Part shown: piece after piece, positions 37,595-49,879 of the stretch
How positions within the stretch are numbered: position 1 is the first letter of the stretch
How the letters are laid out: each line of letters begins with the position of its first letter
Assembly (NCBI GenBank): GCA_035235625.1
Contig: CP141141.1
Location: 17,109,968 to 17,173,967, forward strand
Length of the DNA: 64,000 bases
Source: Saururus chinensis
Lineage: Eukaryota; Streptophyta; Magnoliopsida; Piperales; Saururaceae
Reading direction: 5' to 3'
Made by a program: the position numbers and the translations under genes
The notes under the pieces: generated by a model
Seen by the model: the letters and a program-made list of their open reading frames with translations, nothing else
Databases searched by the model: none
Told to the model about the DNA's origin: nothing

Positions 37595-39809
37595 AGTACT
37601 GGGAAATTTGATGCTCAGGTCCTCTCTCTCCTCCCACTTTACCCCCTTCTTTCTCTTTCTCTTTCTATAATTTTGTTTCCGCTAATAATTGGTTATTAAT
37701 AATAATGTTGAAAACTATCTTAAAATTATTCTCTTTTGAACTATTCAGCTTTTATGATAGTCTGGTAATACTCCTATAAGTCTTAAAATATAGGAAAGGA
37801 CTGAAACAGTCTGGTAATAACAAACCATAGACCTTTGCAAGATATATTCGGCTTTTATGCAAGTGGAATTGTTGTGGTGTTTTTAGAAGTACTCGTGGTA
37901 CCCTGAAAAGGAGTGTTGCATTGTTAGTATTTGTGAAATACTTGTACATATGTTTCATACTTTGATCCTTCACTGAGATAATGATGGATAAGTATTTAAA
38001 CATGTTTAATAATTTTCAGTTTATAGGAATGCAATAAATTACCATTCAATGGTTTCAGGATATTTGACCGTGTTGGAGAATTTTTAAGCTTAATACAACT
38101 CCAAAAGTCAGGAATGGAGGAGAGGAAGACAGAGAAACATCTAAAATGACTTGTAAAGACATTCATGGCACCAGTCAGATGGTGTCATTCGGGCTCATGG
38201 AAAGGTATGCAGTGGAGGAGTGGGGAAATGCATGTAACAGACATTGAACTAGGGAAAACACTTGAAAATCCACTTGGGTTTTCACCATTATAGCATAATT
38301 GTCTGGTAACTTGTGAGAAAAGAAAAACTACTCCCTAACAGCTATGAGATTTAGTTGATGAATCTGATTTGTTGGGCTGCACTCCAATCACATAGAATAT
38401 GGCAGAGCTTTTAAAGGTTCATATACTTGCCAGATCACATGTTGCTGGAGTTATGAGTGAAGCGACTCATGCCCTACTCTAGATATGGGTTGTTAATCTC
38501 GGGTTTTTTTTTGTTTTTGGAATGAATGATCTCTGATGGAAACTGTGATTAGTCCATAGCTGACAAACTTGTGTCGTTTTAGGTTTTCTTTGGTTAAGCT
38601 GCAAGTCACAGAAAATTAGGACACCTCATTTCATGAAGAAAGCTGATCTATCTTAAAAATTAGGACATGATCTTGAAATCTAATTTTACCTGAAGGATCA
38701 AGAACGCTTTTGATTTCTCTTGAAAAAATGGGAAGATTGTGATCATGAAATCAAATTTTATCTAAAGGCTCAAGGTTGCTAAATTTCTATTGAAGGAACT
38801 TGTAAATGCATTTGAAGTTTCAACATTTCCACGATACAAGTTGGAATCGAGCTTCAAAGTGATGAGTAAACGAACAAATCTGAACGGGACCCAACCCTTC
38901 GACAGGTCACAACTATGCAGGATTGGAAATCCTAATAGAATTTATTACTGTCCAAAATCTAAAGTCCAGTTAATATGCACCCGGCACATAGGATGGGCAA
39001 GCGAGTTTGGATCCACTTGACCGCCCCATGATCACAAGCACCTGGTATGCATTTGAAATATATACGCCTAACAACATATTTGAACAAGAATTCAATGGCA
39101 GGGCAAATGCTTAATTCTCAGGTTGAGCATTGAAGTATCACGTAATGAAAAATGTGGAAATATTTTAAATAAATAATTTGGGAAGGCAGCTTCGCTACTT
39201 ACTCGGAAAATGATTAAAATTGAATATTCATAAATCATAATAAACTAATAAACTTTTAGGCATCTAAGACAAGAAATGTTACATCATTAACGCACTGGAA
39301 TGCCTACGATTATTTTTGTTTTTTTAGTTTCCTGTCCGTTAATAAGTTCAAAACTTTTCCGTGATCCATAAAACAGAATCTTTAAAAAAAAATTTATTTC
39401 ATTTTCCCACAATAGTAAATCATTAAAGATTATAGTATTACAAAAAGAACTCCACTGGGAGAAAAAAAAAAGGAGCGGAAAATACAGAGTTCCACTGGAA
39501 TTAGAAACCCATGTAATCCGGGTCACAGAAGTTGTTACCATGAATAACTCCAGTAGGAGAAAACACATTACAGCTCCACTGAGATAATGACCTTCAAGTG
39601 CTCAAACACTACTGACAGAAGCTCTCATGCCACAGCACCGGGGCCACTTAAAAACAGGGAGGAAAAAGCACGAGAAAAGGGAACAGCAGAAAGAAATGCG
39701 GACGTGAGCTTTTAATATTCACATCCTCGCCACCATGCCGGCAAAAAGCACATAAACGAAAAGCCCTAGTTACAAGTTCTTTTTCTTCTATTTCCTGTAT
39801 GCCGCCTCT
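37595..39809. other. Spacer between Copia LTR and P450 3' end
   Basis: No gene or known transposon domain is visible. A diverged 72-bp direct repeat occurs at 38669 and 38741 (GATCWTGAAATC...TCAAG). The P450 3' UTR should occupy the last few hundred bases, on the minus strand. Confidence 0.45.
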
Positions 39810-42800
39810 TCAGTGATTTCTTTTCACAAGCATAATTTTTGGGCTTGGAAGAAGCTGAAGTACACAGTTGTTCATAGTTGGCTTTGGATCATTTTCTGAA
39901 CCTGGCTGAAGTTTTATCTGCAAAAAACAGTTCAACAAAGATTATGGCTTTCAAACTGTGGCCTGTTTTTAGTAGCCGAAAACAGAGTCAGAAGCTTCCA
40001 TCAAAACCAGATAATTTGTTTACTAGTTGAGACCTACATTTTGTATTCGATCTATATCAGTGGTGCTTCAAAGAAAACACAATTTGTTAATTCTTTCTAA
40101 GTTCAATACGGTGTTAAACAATTGATGCATAGGGGATCAAAACAATAAATAACCGTGACAAATAGAACATGTGCATCATCCTTCATGCCGATGATTTCAT
40201 GAACATAGAACTAGAAACGATGTTTTCATGTTTCAATAATTAAAGACAGAACAGCAGTCTATACTTTAAATCACATAGAGACAATAATAATCACCATATT
40301 ATTACAGCAATAAAACCAACTTTGAGGTAGATTTTCCAAAGTTTTACTTTACAATAGCCTCCTAATCCCCTTACTTCCAGTATTATTCCTCTCTGTTTCA
40401 TACATCCGATTCAGTTTTTGGAAGCTCTTATATATACCCCTCATCTAAGTAAATTCATTAAATTTTCTCAGCAATTTTGTAAAAAGCACAACAAAAGAGC
40501 TCCGGCAGTCCATTATTCATTTTCCCTTCTAACCCCTCCTCTGAATAAGACCATAAAAAATACTCAACAATGTAGTAACGAGCACAAAAAAAGGGCCTCA
40601 GCAGTCCAAATATTCACTTTCCCTTGGAAAGGAGACTCAAAAGCCTTTTATCTTAGTGCAACAAGACATGCATTATCTGACAATAAGTACAAGTTATTTT
40701 TCTGAAGAGAACTTGTTAGATTCAGCTACTTATACACATGCAAAACGCCAAAAGCCATTATCTATTTTAGTAAAATTAAGAGAAACACCATCTAAACTAT
40801 AATAGCATTTTCCTTAAATAGAAAAACCATGGATTTACAATTCTATAGTACCATTATACATATAAACTCTTACCCATTAATATGACATTAATAAATGTAA
40901 GGTGTTAACAAAGAGAATGCAACATCAGATTCCGGACTAGGGCAGATGACAGTCTAATACGAAGATCAATTAGACAGGAAACAGGAAATCCAGATTCCAG
41001 ACTACTAACAACCAGTTGAACCGTATTTAAATGTCCTTTATGCTTTGGGTGAAGCTAATAAAACCCACTTGAAGTCATCCCCCACATAACCCAAGGGCAA
41101 AAGAAGCCTTGAAACACAACCAGTACATGGTAAATGGGGCTCCCATCGATCACTGGCTGTAAAGCAGCCAGTAGGCTCATCCCGCATCATTACTTTATTT
41201 TGTGTCCCTTTTTTATCACTGCATTGATGCAAAGAAAAGCAGAACCTACTAGTAATAAAGCATAAGTCACAAACCTCGTAGTGCTGCAGCAAAGATGCAA
41301 AAAGAGTGGTGATCGCAAGAATCACAAATTTCTGGCCAACACATGCACGTGAACCATAACCAAACGGAAGATATGCCACATTCTCTTTCGGGTTACCTAC
41401 AAACAAATTTCTTTGCATTAACTTCATATGCTAGGACATGAATTTCAAATACTTTAAAGACAGGCAAATCATTAAAGACATAAATTGATAAGAAGATTAC
41501 TCAGGATGTGTAACTAAACTGCACTGAAGTCACAACACATGCAAACTTTTTCTGGTAGAGAACGAACGGCAGCATTAATGTAAAATAACAGGCCACCTAA
41601 AATATCCTTAAATCACTCCCAGAGATGTATACCTCTAAATGAATCTTCAAGACATACATTAGCGTCCTCAACATTGAGTTGCTGATAAATACTTTTTGAC
41701 ATGAAACGGTAAGGATTGAACTGCTTGGCATCAGTCCCCCAACAAGATCCATCTAACTGCACTAACTGTAATGGAACCACAAGAATTGCTCCAGCGGGTA
41801 CAGTAATGCCAGTCTTTAGATTTAAATCTGCAATAAAGAGAACACTGTTAACAACAACATTGTCTATGCAAAGGCATTCACTTATGCTCGTGATTGCATT
41901 TGCAAGTTTGGTTAGCACTTAGGCAACACACATTCATAGAAATAATTTCAACCATTCAAGAATGTCACATAAAAAACAATTAATTTATTCAAAGTCTTCA
42001 CATGAAATTTCACAGTATTACATTATATATCCAACTTTACATGCACAAAAAAGGGGAAAAAAGAATCCTGAAATTAAAAGGTTCACATGCAACCATTTGC
42101 AGTTAGACACAAAATTAAGTACCATGTTTAATAGAACAACGTTGAAGAAGAGGGCCTGCTGGTAAGAGACGTGCTGCTTCATAAACAGTAGCCAACAACA
42201 ATGTATTCTCATGGATGTCCAGACCTTCTGGTACAGTTGACATTTCCCGCTCTCTCACTATCTCTGAATAAATCTGCATGTAAAAAAAAAAATGTCATAC
42301 CTAGTCTTACTAAAGTACATTTATTTTACGTATGATTAGTATCTATAGTAAGAATCATGGAAATGCCATCTTGCAAGGTCCCAGTGAGAAAAGCCCATTT
42401 ATATGTTGAGTGGTAGCTATTTTCAAGAGCGAAATAGGAGTAAAAGATCCCCTTCAGGTCAAGCGCCAGCTTGGGCGGTAAGTAACCAATGCTAAAGACA
42501 TCAGGGATATAATTGAACATAGTAACAGGAGCAGGGAAGCAGTGCCTTCAGCAGTTTACTTACCAGAATCTCACATAAACAAACTTTCGATCTCATAAAG
42601 GTTAAAGAAGAAATTCCCTCTTTAACAAAAGGACCCCAACATCTTGCGAGACCTCTCCAAATTTTTAAACGCCCTTTTTGCTTTCTGTAAAACTTCCCGT
42701 CTCACTACGAAATGATCTGACTACACAAATAAATGTGCTGCCTAGCCACGGTTTTATTCTGCCACCTGTCAAGTGACCACACTGGCCTTAAAAGGCAATG

Positions 42801-45800
42801 TGGCAATGTGGCCTGGTTGGCTTCACAGGGACCAGTTCTAGCAGATGGCTGTTGTTTGCTGCTGGTCTGTGCCAAATCTGGCAGTGGTGGATCAAGCCAG
42901 TCGTTGAATCTGACAGGGGGCAAGTGCTAGTCATTGGCCAGTTCTGGCCAGTGGCTTTATTTTTTGCTGCCTTTTTGTTGCTAACAATCAATAAATTTTA
43001 GTAATTTTTTATTGACGCACTATTATACTGTCTACTCTCTTTGGTTAATTCAATATTCTATTGGGGGTGTGTGTGTGTGTGTATTTATATATATATATAT
43101 ATATATATAGATATACACACACCCAATAGAACCACATCAATGAGGCAATAAGAAGGAAATGTCACAGGAAATCATTGACAGAAACCATCAAATGGCAAAA
43201 TGCCTCAATAACAGGTAAACAGTTAAGATAATGGTTTACTTCCACTTTGTTTAAAACGGTTGGAAAACAATGGACTGCAATGGAAACAGAGAACATAAAT
43301 TTGTTGCAAAAGAAAAACGAAACCAACCTTATCTTGTATTTCTGGATGCATGACAAGCCTTGTCAAGATGCTACCTATCAAACTGGTAGTAGTCAAGCAG
43401 CCATGAAACATCATGCCCATGATGTTTCCACAAGATTCTTGGCTGTTGAAATCCTCTAAACACAAACCACCAGCCCATATATCTTCAGAAGAAAATGCCA
43501 CATTATCAACAGCTTGTTTTTCAAAATTTGAAGTGTTACTGATTTTCAAATTTGGACCTATAGGGCTGAACAGCTTGCAGTTGTGTTTACATTGTTGAAC
43601 AATGTCTTGTGTTAAACATTTCAACTTCCTGCATAAACGTCGATATCTCCAAAATCCTCTCCTCCATATAGGAGGAATATTGAAAGAGGCCCAAAAGCAT
43701 GCATCTTTAGCAATCAACATCATAAGCTCTTCATAAGCAGTAGCACTGGACCAAGCTAAAAATGTCTCCCCAAAAAGTGTAGCTCCCAAAATTGAAAAAG
43801 CGATGTGTTGGGAGAAGACTCTGCAATCAAGGAGTCCTTTGGTCATAATGGAATCAACCCTTTCCATAACACAGTCCACTACTTTCAAGGACACTCCTTT
43901 AGCTCTCTCTAGTAATTTCCCGTTCAGTTGTATAGCTAATGATTCCCGTCCATGCCGTACCTACAAATAACAAATAAACAGCAAGAACGAAGTGACTTAG
44001 ACAACATCCATCATAACAAAAACACAACGAGCCTAGGGCTGGTCATGGACGTCCAGGCCTTGTCCGAGGACGTGTCCGGCCGAATTCTTTTGTCCACCAA
44101 TTTTTGGACACGATCACAGACAAAGACCTCGTCCAGCCATTTATTTATTTGAGGTCCAGTTAACTTTTAAATACAATGTATATTCTTATATAAAGGATAA
44201 TTTTTACTTCTCTATAATGATTCTTAAGCATCATTTTCTTATACTTAAATCTTTAGCAATTTAAATGCAATCATGTTAATGTTATATTTGAGTTCTTCTT
44301 TAAAGCTAATTATTAAATATTTCTTTTGTCTCACATTAATAGATCTATTTGGCTTTTCAAAATGAACTAATTTCTCCAGTAATGATACTAAAAATAAAGA
44401 ATATGACATATATAAGTTTAAACTATTATTATATGCTATTACTTAATCCAGAAATCCTCACCCTAGCTGCCCTACTTAGTCAAAGTCATCACCGCCGAAA
44501 AAGAGGCTTTGTCCACCAAACAAACACCAACGGACAAATAGACACGGACAAGCATTGTCTGCTAGCTATTTGGCCAAGGACCAGCCCTAGACGAGCCATT
44601 GTAAAAATACAAAGCTAAAGGGAAAAGGTAAATTTGTGAGTGCTAAAATCATCAAAACCATAAACTCAGATTCTTATGCAAACAAGTTGTTGCAAAGGTT
44701 CTCCAACATCAGAAAATTTACTATAAATATTCCATACTAAAAGCCTCAGACGCAATGCTACACTAGATATAACTTAACTACAAACTTCATACCTCAATTC
44801 ACAATTCAAATTTCCTATTGAAGTGAAAACATGCCTATGTTTTTTTAACACTGGGGTCCAGTTTCTAATCAGAAATGTAAACTATCATAACATTTCCAAA
44901 TCCCATTAATTGAGATATATGATAATTACTCTATTATAATTACATGTTGGCAACCATGGTTTAAACGTGACCATCATTAAGAATGAAAAGGTCCTCAAAA
45001 TAAAATCAGCTCCGTCTCACCCACATATCCAAAGTCTCAGGACAATAAATCTTCAAACTAATTAGATCAGGGCCACAAAATATTAGTTCGAGGAACCCGA
45101 AGGAAGAGCAAAAACTAAAAAATAAAATAACTTGATGAAGGTGGTGATCCTGAAAATATATATGTTCTCAAAGTAATCAGCAGATCAGCCCTGGTAATCC
45201 ACTACTCTTGGCTAGGGCTCCTTAATGACAGTGGAAATGAACAACAAAATGAGGTTACAGAAGAGAAGAGGGGATCCATTTCCACATGTTTCGCATTAGT
45301 GGCAATGAACACACCTTTTATACTGTTTATAAATGGGTGAAGTCAGAAAAGAGTGCCCAGCGTCCAGCAAATTAATTATTTACAAGTAACAGGGAGCAAA
45401 TTGTAACACAACCCCCACCCCCAGAAGAAGAAGAAAACGCAAAAAAAGTCTTATTCAAGCCTCTGCACCCTTGCCAATGCCTCACTGCTGCCCTCTACAA
45501 GTTTCTTGTTGTGACCCAAAACGGGTCACCACTTGCGGGGCCTGTCATATTCTATGTTCCATTCTCTTTTGGTGATTGCTTAATTAGGAATTTCTTTTTG
45601 CCAAAGATTTGGCTAATAAGACATTCTTAATTTAGCAATCACCAAAAGAGAGTAGAATAGTAGAATATGACGGGCCTGCAAGTGAAAAAATTATCCAATG
45701 GAACCGTTCTATGGGCCACGTGGTAGATATGCCATCTTGATGAATGCCAAGTTTAACTGATTTGTACGTGTTTCCAAGTGAGAAAAATGAGGTATAAATT

Positions 45801-48800
45801 TAGGTTTACGTGTTTAAGTATGAATGGAGGTATGTACAGCCACGTGGTAGAACGGTTCCGGTGGATACTTTCTCCTGAAGTGGGGGCTCGTTTTGGGTCA
45901 CAACATTTCTCTCTCCGGCAATGATATCCTGATCCCATTCTCTCCATCACGTACACACACACGCTCTCTCTCCTCTCCTTCTGTGTTCAATAGATCCATT
46001 TTGTTTTGCTTCAAAATGCATGCAAAACTGCATTTTTTTCAGCAGTTCATGAATCGAGATGATTGAGGTCACTCTATTTTGCAAGTATTTTGATTAATCT
46101 ATGAAAATCTATTTAAGGTTAGGGCTCCTTATTTCCCAAGTGAGATTTGGTTCTACGAAACTGATTCAATTGTATGGAGCTGATTTGGTTGTATGTTGAT
46201 TTCATTACAAAAAGTTATACCAAGTGGTAGCTATCGCCTGTAACTGTTATGACCTAGCCCATTAAGGGGCGCGCCCATTCATACTTATTGTTGTCACTTC
46301 TCTTTTGGAATTGCATTCAATTAAGTATTACTTGCTTCATAATTAATTAGATTTCCTATTTAGTTAAGACTCCTTTAAAAGTTTACCTTAATTAGGGGCA
46401 GTATCTCTTAATGATTTTATTCCCTACCTTAATATTTCTATTGCTTGTAGAGTTGGCACTTGTGCCTAGATAAGGTACTTTGAAAAGTAATGAAAATTCA
46501 ACTTACGAAAATTAGTTTGACCTTTTATTTTCCTAGATGTTAGCAATGTTTTTCCCTGTAGACCACCGAGTCCACAACATTGGTATCTAGCCAAGCCTTT
46601 CCTACACTCCATCTGCTTTCCTTAAGGCCAAAACTCTTGCCCGGGGTGCCGTCTGCCATGCAACGACCGTTGGTCTCCATGAACCGAACCACAAGCTCTT
46701 GGCACTGGTGTTGCAAATCAAGGTGCATCAACTCACAGAGCTTCAACAACTTTATCACGACTGTCATCCTCTGCATGTGCAGATAGCGCCCAACCTCCAC
46801 AAGAAACCCAGGTGACTAGTACCGAGAGAAGCTGCCCATCAGTTGGCGAGCAGCCTTGAGGGCAAGGCCAAGCAGAGGGTGGTGGAATGTAATTGTTATG
46901 ACCCAGCCCATTAAGGGATGAACTACGCATCCTTGTTTCTGCTGCTCCTTTTTTGGTATTGCTCTCAATTGAAGATTGCTTGATTCTTAATTAATTAGGT
47001 TTCCTACTTTATTTAGATTCCTTAAAAAGATTATCTTAATTTAAGGTAGTATCTCTTAATGGTTTATTCCCAAGTTTAGGATTTCTATTCCTTGTAGAGT
47101 TGGCACTTATGCCTATGCACATGTAATAGTATGTAGTTTGGAAAGGAATTAGAATTCAAGTTATGAAATTGGTTTAGCCTTTTATTTTCCTCGATGTTGG
47201 CTATGTTTTCCCTTGTAGACCATCGGGTCCACAACAGTCACATACAACCATATAAGTCTGTTTACGTTGGTTGCAAATATTTAATTGCATTTTTAGGCAT
47301 ATGTAAATGAATTAATGAGTTTCCCTCATTTTTATTCGTGGACATAGAAATGACAGGAAGATATGGTTTTCAAAAACGAAATAACTACACAGAGGCTCTG
47401 ATTAGCTTCTCCCCGCTCAGCGCAGGCCGGGAAAAGGGCGTTGGTCAGTTGGTGGCGGAGCACAAAGACCCGCCGACGAAGTGAGGCGGGCACAGCATGC
47501 CATTTGGCTGATGGGCGGGGGAGGAAAAACTCTCTTTCCCTGTTCTGAAAGCTATCCCCAATAGTGGTAAGGGGGTTGTTGTTGGGAAGAAGGCATGCTG
47601 CCAGCCCTCAGTCCCAGGCACTGTAGCTCTGGCTAGGTGGGCTCTTTTGAAAACAGCATAAATGGTTGAAAGACATTCTAACATAGATAGCCAAGAACTC
47701 ATAAAAATGTACAATACTTCAGGGAGAAAGAAAGAATAAATTACGTGCAAGACAATGAATTATGAATCTTGAAGCAAAAAAAATTAGAAAAGTTACTACA
47801 TTAAAAAAATTGATTACCTTCTCAAAAGAAGAGACGAAGAGACTCAACTGACCAAAAGCTAGGCGAAATGCCCTCCCAGTCAAAGGCACTTTGTCTTCAG
47901 CCTTTGCAAGAACTTCTTTGATCACCAATGGATCTTTGAACGATACCAACAGCTGGCTAGGACCTAGCCAGAGCCTGACCATTGATCCATACTTCTCATG
48001 GGATTTTGACAAAAAGTCTGGAGTTCACCAAAAATGAGAACAGTTCACAACAAATTCTTTGAGCTGAAAAGGCTTCTAACATGAAAAACAAAATGTAACA
48101 TTTCGATTAAGAAACAGAGCCCATATATATCAAAAGAAGTTTATCTTGAAAGACTTTTGAGGTATTGCCTCAATGTAAAGCCAGGGTCCTCATACTACCA
48201 GGAGACGCTAAACCAATTCAATCATTCGAACCAAATCATTACACTCATTTTCCCACCAGGAACCAACCAATACACCACATATACACCATCAAAAGCTGAA
48301 GACACATACAATTCTATTTTGCGATATCACAGGAGTCCATTTTATTGATTGTAAAATGAAGACAGACCCGTTCTCAAGAATTTTGCAACATATATTCAGT
48401 TGTTTATGAAGCAGACACCAAAATTGAGAACTAAATGCCCACCCTATCTGAGTGTTCACGTGTCTACATGTGGGCTAAACCTAACAAGCATTCACAAAAA
48501 AATAGGATTTTAGCCCCCTATACGCATTCAATCAACACAAACAATGACTCCATGCAGACAGAGTTGGCAGAAAAATCAACAATAACAGCGGGAGCTTAGT
48601 CCTGTTTTGTAAACTAGCCTAAACTATGAACTAATCTTTCACCCGCAATCTCTAAAACCTCAAACTAAACCTAAAATTACAAAATTATGAGCAAGATAAT
48701 TTTTTCCTCAAAAACAAATCAACAACAAATTGTCAGTTGCAGAGTGAATGGAATCTGAAGAATAAACAGATTGTGCCACGGATCTCCGATCGATCTAATA

Positions 48801-49096
48801 CCATTGAGATTGTCCCCCGGCCCGGCAGCAGAGATGAGCCTGGAGTGGCCATAGAAGGAGGGGCACGGGGGGCCGGGGATGCGGCGGCCCTTGGCCCAAA
48901 GCCCCAGGAGGGCGCCGATCTTCCGGAAGAGGAGGGCGGTGACGGCGATGAGGGAGACCCATAGCAGGGCGTTGATCTCCCGGACCGCGTAGTCTCGCAG
49001 CAAGTCTCCGCCCCCGCCGGGGGATCCTCCATGAAACCCTAGGAGAGAGAAAATCGACGGCGGAGATGATGGCGAGGGCCCTCCTGAAGCCGACAT
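39810..49096 (-). CDS. Cytochrome P450 monooxygenase, 7 exons
   Basis: In transcription order the exons are 49096-48802, 48017-47818, 43960-43328, 42273-42123, 41827-41633, 41396-41275 and 39917-39810: 1704 nt, 567 residues, GT-AG introns, frame open throughout. A Gly/Ser/Pro-rich N-terminus precedes a membrane anchor (about residues 41-67) and a proline hinge, RRIPGPPCP (71-79). The I-helix reads FHGCLTTT (350-357), so the usual acidic residue before Thr is missing. ExxR is EAAR (408-411) and the PERF-like motif is NPYRF. The haem loop is FGYGSRACVG with Cys510. Family knowledge: an ER-bound haem oxygenase fed by P450 reductase; the substrate is unknown. The exon pattern and divergent haem loop do not fit the common A-type families; a small non-A-type clan is likely but unproven. 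The ATG at 49096 is preferred over an upstream in-frame one at 49195. Intron 3-2 (43961-47817) is full of transposons. Confidence 0.93.
43057..43132. repeat. Microsatellite hairpin in a P450 intron
   Basis: TCTATTGGGGGTGTGTGTGT on the left pairs with ACACACACCCAATAGA on the right across a TA run. The GT and TA tracts suggest a small foldback element that grew microsatellites. Confidence 0.65.
44034..44589. mobile_element. hAT-type MITE in a P450 intron
   Basis: A 556-bp non-coding element with terminal inverted repeats TAGGGCTGGTC / GACCAGCCCTA. It is flanked by 8-bp duplications AACGAGCC (44026-44033) and GACGAGCC (44590-44597) that match at 7 of 8 positions. Subterminal GGACGTG/GGACAAG-type words repeat in both orientations. 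An 8-bp target duplication and these ends are hAT hallmarks. Confidence 0.85.
45508..45904. mobile_element. Multi-stem foldback element in a P450 intron
   Basis: Its ends are GTTGTGACCCAAAACG and CGTTTTGGGTCACAAC, a perfect 16-bp inverted repeat. Inside are two more hairpins: one from CATATTCTA and CTCTTTTGGTGATTGCT with their complements (about 45547-45680), and one from GGAACCGTTCTA...CCACGTGG (45700-45722) with 45841-45862. No coding content. The flanking TTTCT on both sides is a weak candidate duplication. Confidence 0.75.
46239..47236 (+). mobile_element. TRIM retrotransposon in a P450 intron
   Basis: Two direct repeats of about 345 bp (46239-46579 and 46888-47236) start TGTAAYTGTTATGACC and end GTCCACAACA. 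A primer site TGGTATCTAG (46581-46590), like the tRNA-Met site, follows the left one. A polypurine run GCAGAGGGTGGTGGAA (46872-46887) precedes the right one. The interior is only about 308 bp and has no gag or pol. This is the structure of a terminal-repeat retrotransposon in miniature. Flanking 5-bp duplications are not clear (TCGCC against GTCAC). Confidence 0.9.
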
Positions 49097-49194
49097 TTCC
49101 GCTCTGTTCCCTAATTTTGCGGGAAGACGTCTCCGAAACTGGAAATTTAGCTTAACAGTTGAAAGCTTGCCGTTTGCGAAGAGTTGCACACTCA

Positions 49195-49200
49195 CTTATA
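49195..49200 (-). promoter_or_regulatory. Possible TATA box of the P450 gene
   Basis: The minus strand reads ACTATAAGTG about 100 bases before the chosen ATG. If used, the 5' UTR would be about 70 bases, and the upstream in-frame ATG at 49195 would lie outside the transcript. Position is the only support. Confidence 0.25.
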
Positions 49201-49339
49201 GTTTTATTGTACTTCCCACCCCTATTTTTTTCAAAATTCGTTCTTTAATCCCTAATTTCTTTAATTTAAAGTATCACACTCATAAAAAGCATTTTTTTAT
49301 GTTATCACTTATAATGAGTAATGTAATGTAGTGTAAGGG

Positions 49340-49397
49340 GCCCGGTCTAGACCCCTTTTATAAATACCTCATAAATATCTTTTAATATTTTTTTTTA

Positions 49398-49465
<68 letters not shown>

Positions 49466-49670
49466 TATGTAACTATGTCCGTATAGCCACTTTGGCTGTC
49501 ACTCTAACAATATTAGAAAAATCCCTTATGCATAGAGAATTTTTCGGATATTGCTAAAGTGACAGCCAAAGCGACTCTATGGGCATAGTTACACAAAAAT
49601 TAAAAAACACACACATAAAATATAAAAAAAAATACATAAAAAGATATTTACAAAGGTGTTCGGATCAAAT
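49340..49670. mobile_element. Foldback MITE with expanded TA microsatellite
   Basis: TGTAACTATGTCCGTATAGC and TTTGGCTGTCACT (49468-49504) pair with AGTGACAGCCAAAG and GGGCATAGTTACA (49558-49591). Pairing extends outward with AT-rich arms on both sides. The left arm holds a TA run of about 60 bases at 49400-49462. No coding content; the ends are approximate. Confidence 0.75.
49400..49462. repeat. (TA)n microsatellite
   Basis: About 30 uninterrupted TA units within the left arm of the foldback element. Confidence 0.95.
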
Positions 49671-49879
49671 CTGTTACAATAAGCTAGTAGCCTTTTATCT
49701 ATGAGATCAGCAACACATACTCTAACACACATTAGCATCAATGTTACTTACGTTAATATGCGCTAAAGTGTGCACTCTTCCAATAGGCATAAGGGATATG
49801 ACCATGCAGTGACCTAATTAAAAGCCTAACTATTTTTGTATGCTTCTATAAAAATTAACAAAATGATTATTTAAGGTTT

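Noticed and set aside
42705-43001. Open frames on both strands in a P450 intron
   Set aside because: No recognisable domain. They overlap each other and sit between well-supported exons; probably a GC-richer repeat.
46540-46930. Open frames inside the TRIM
   Set aside because: The TRIM interior is non-coding by structure, and the frames match no gag or pol motif.
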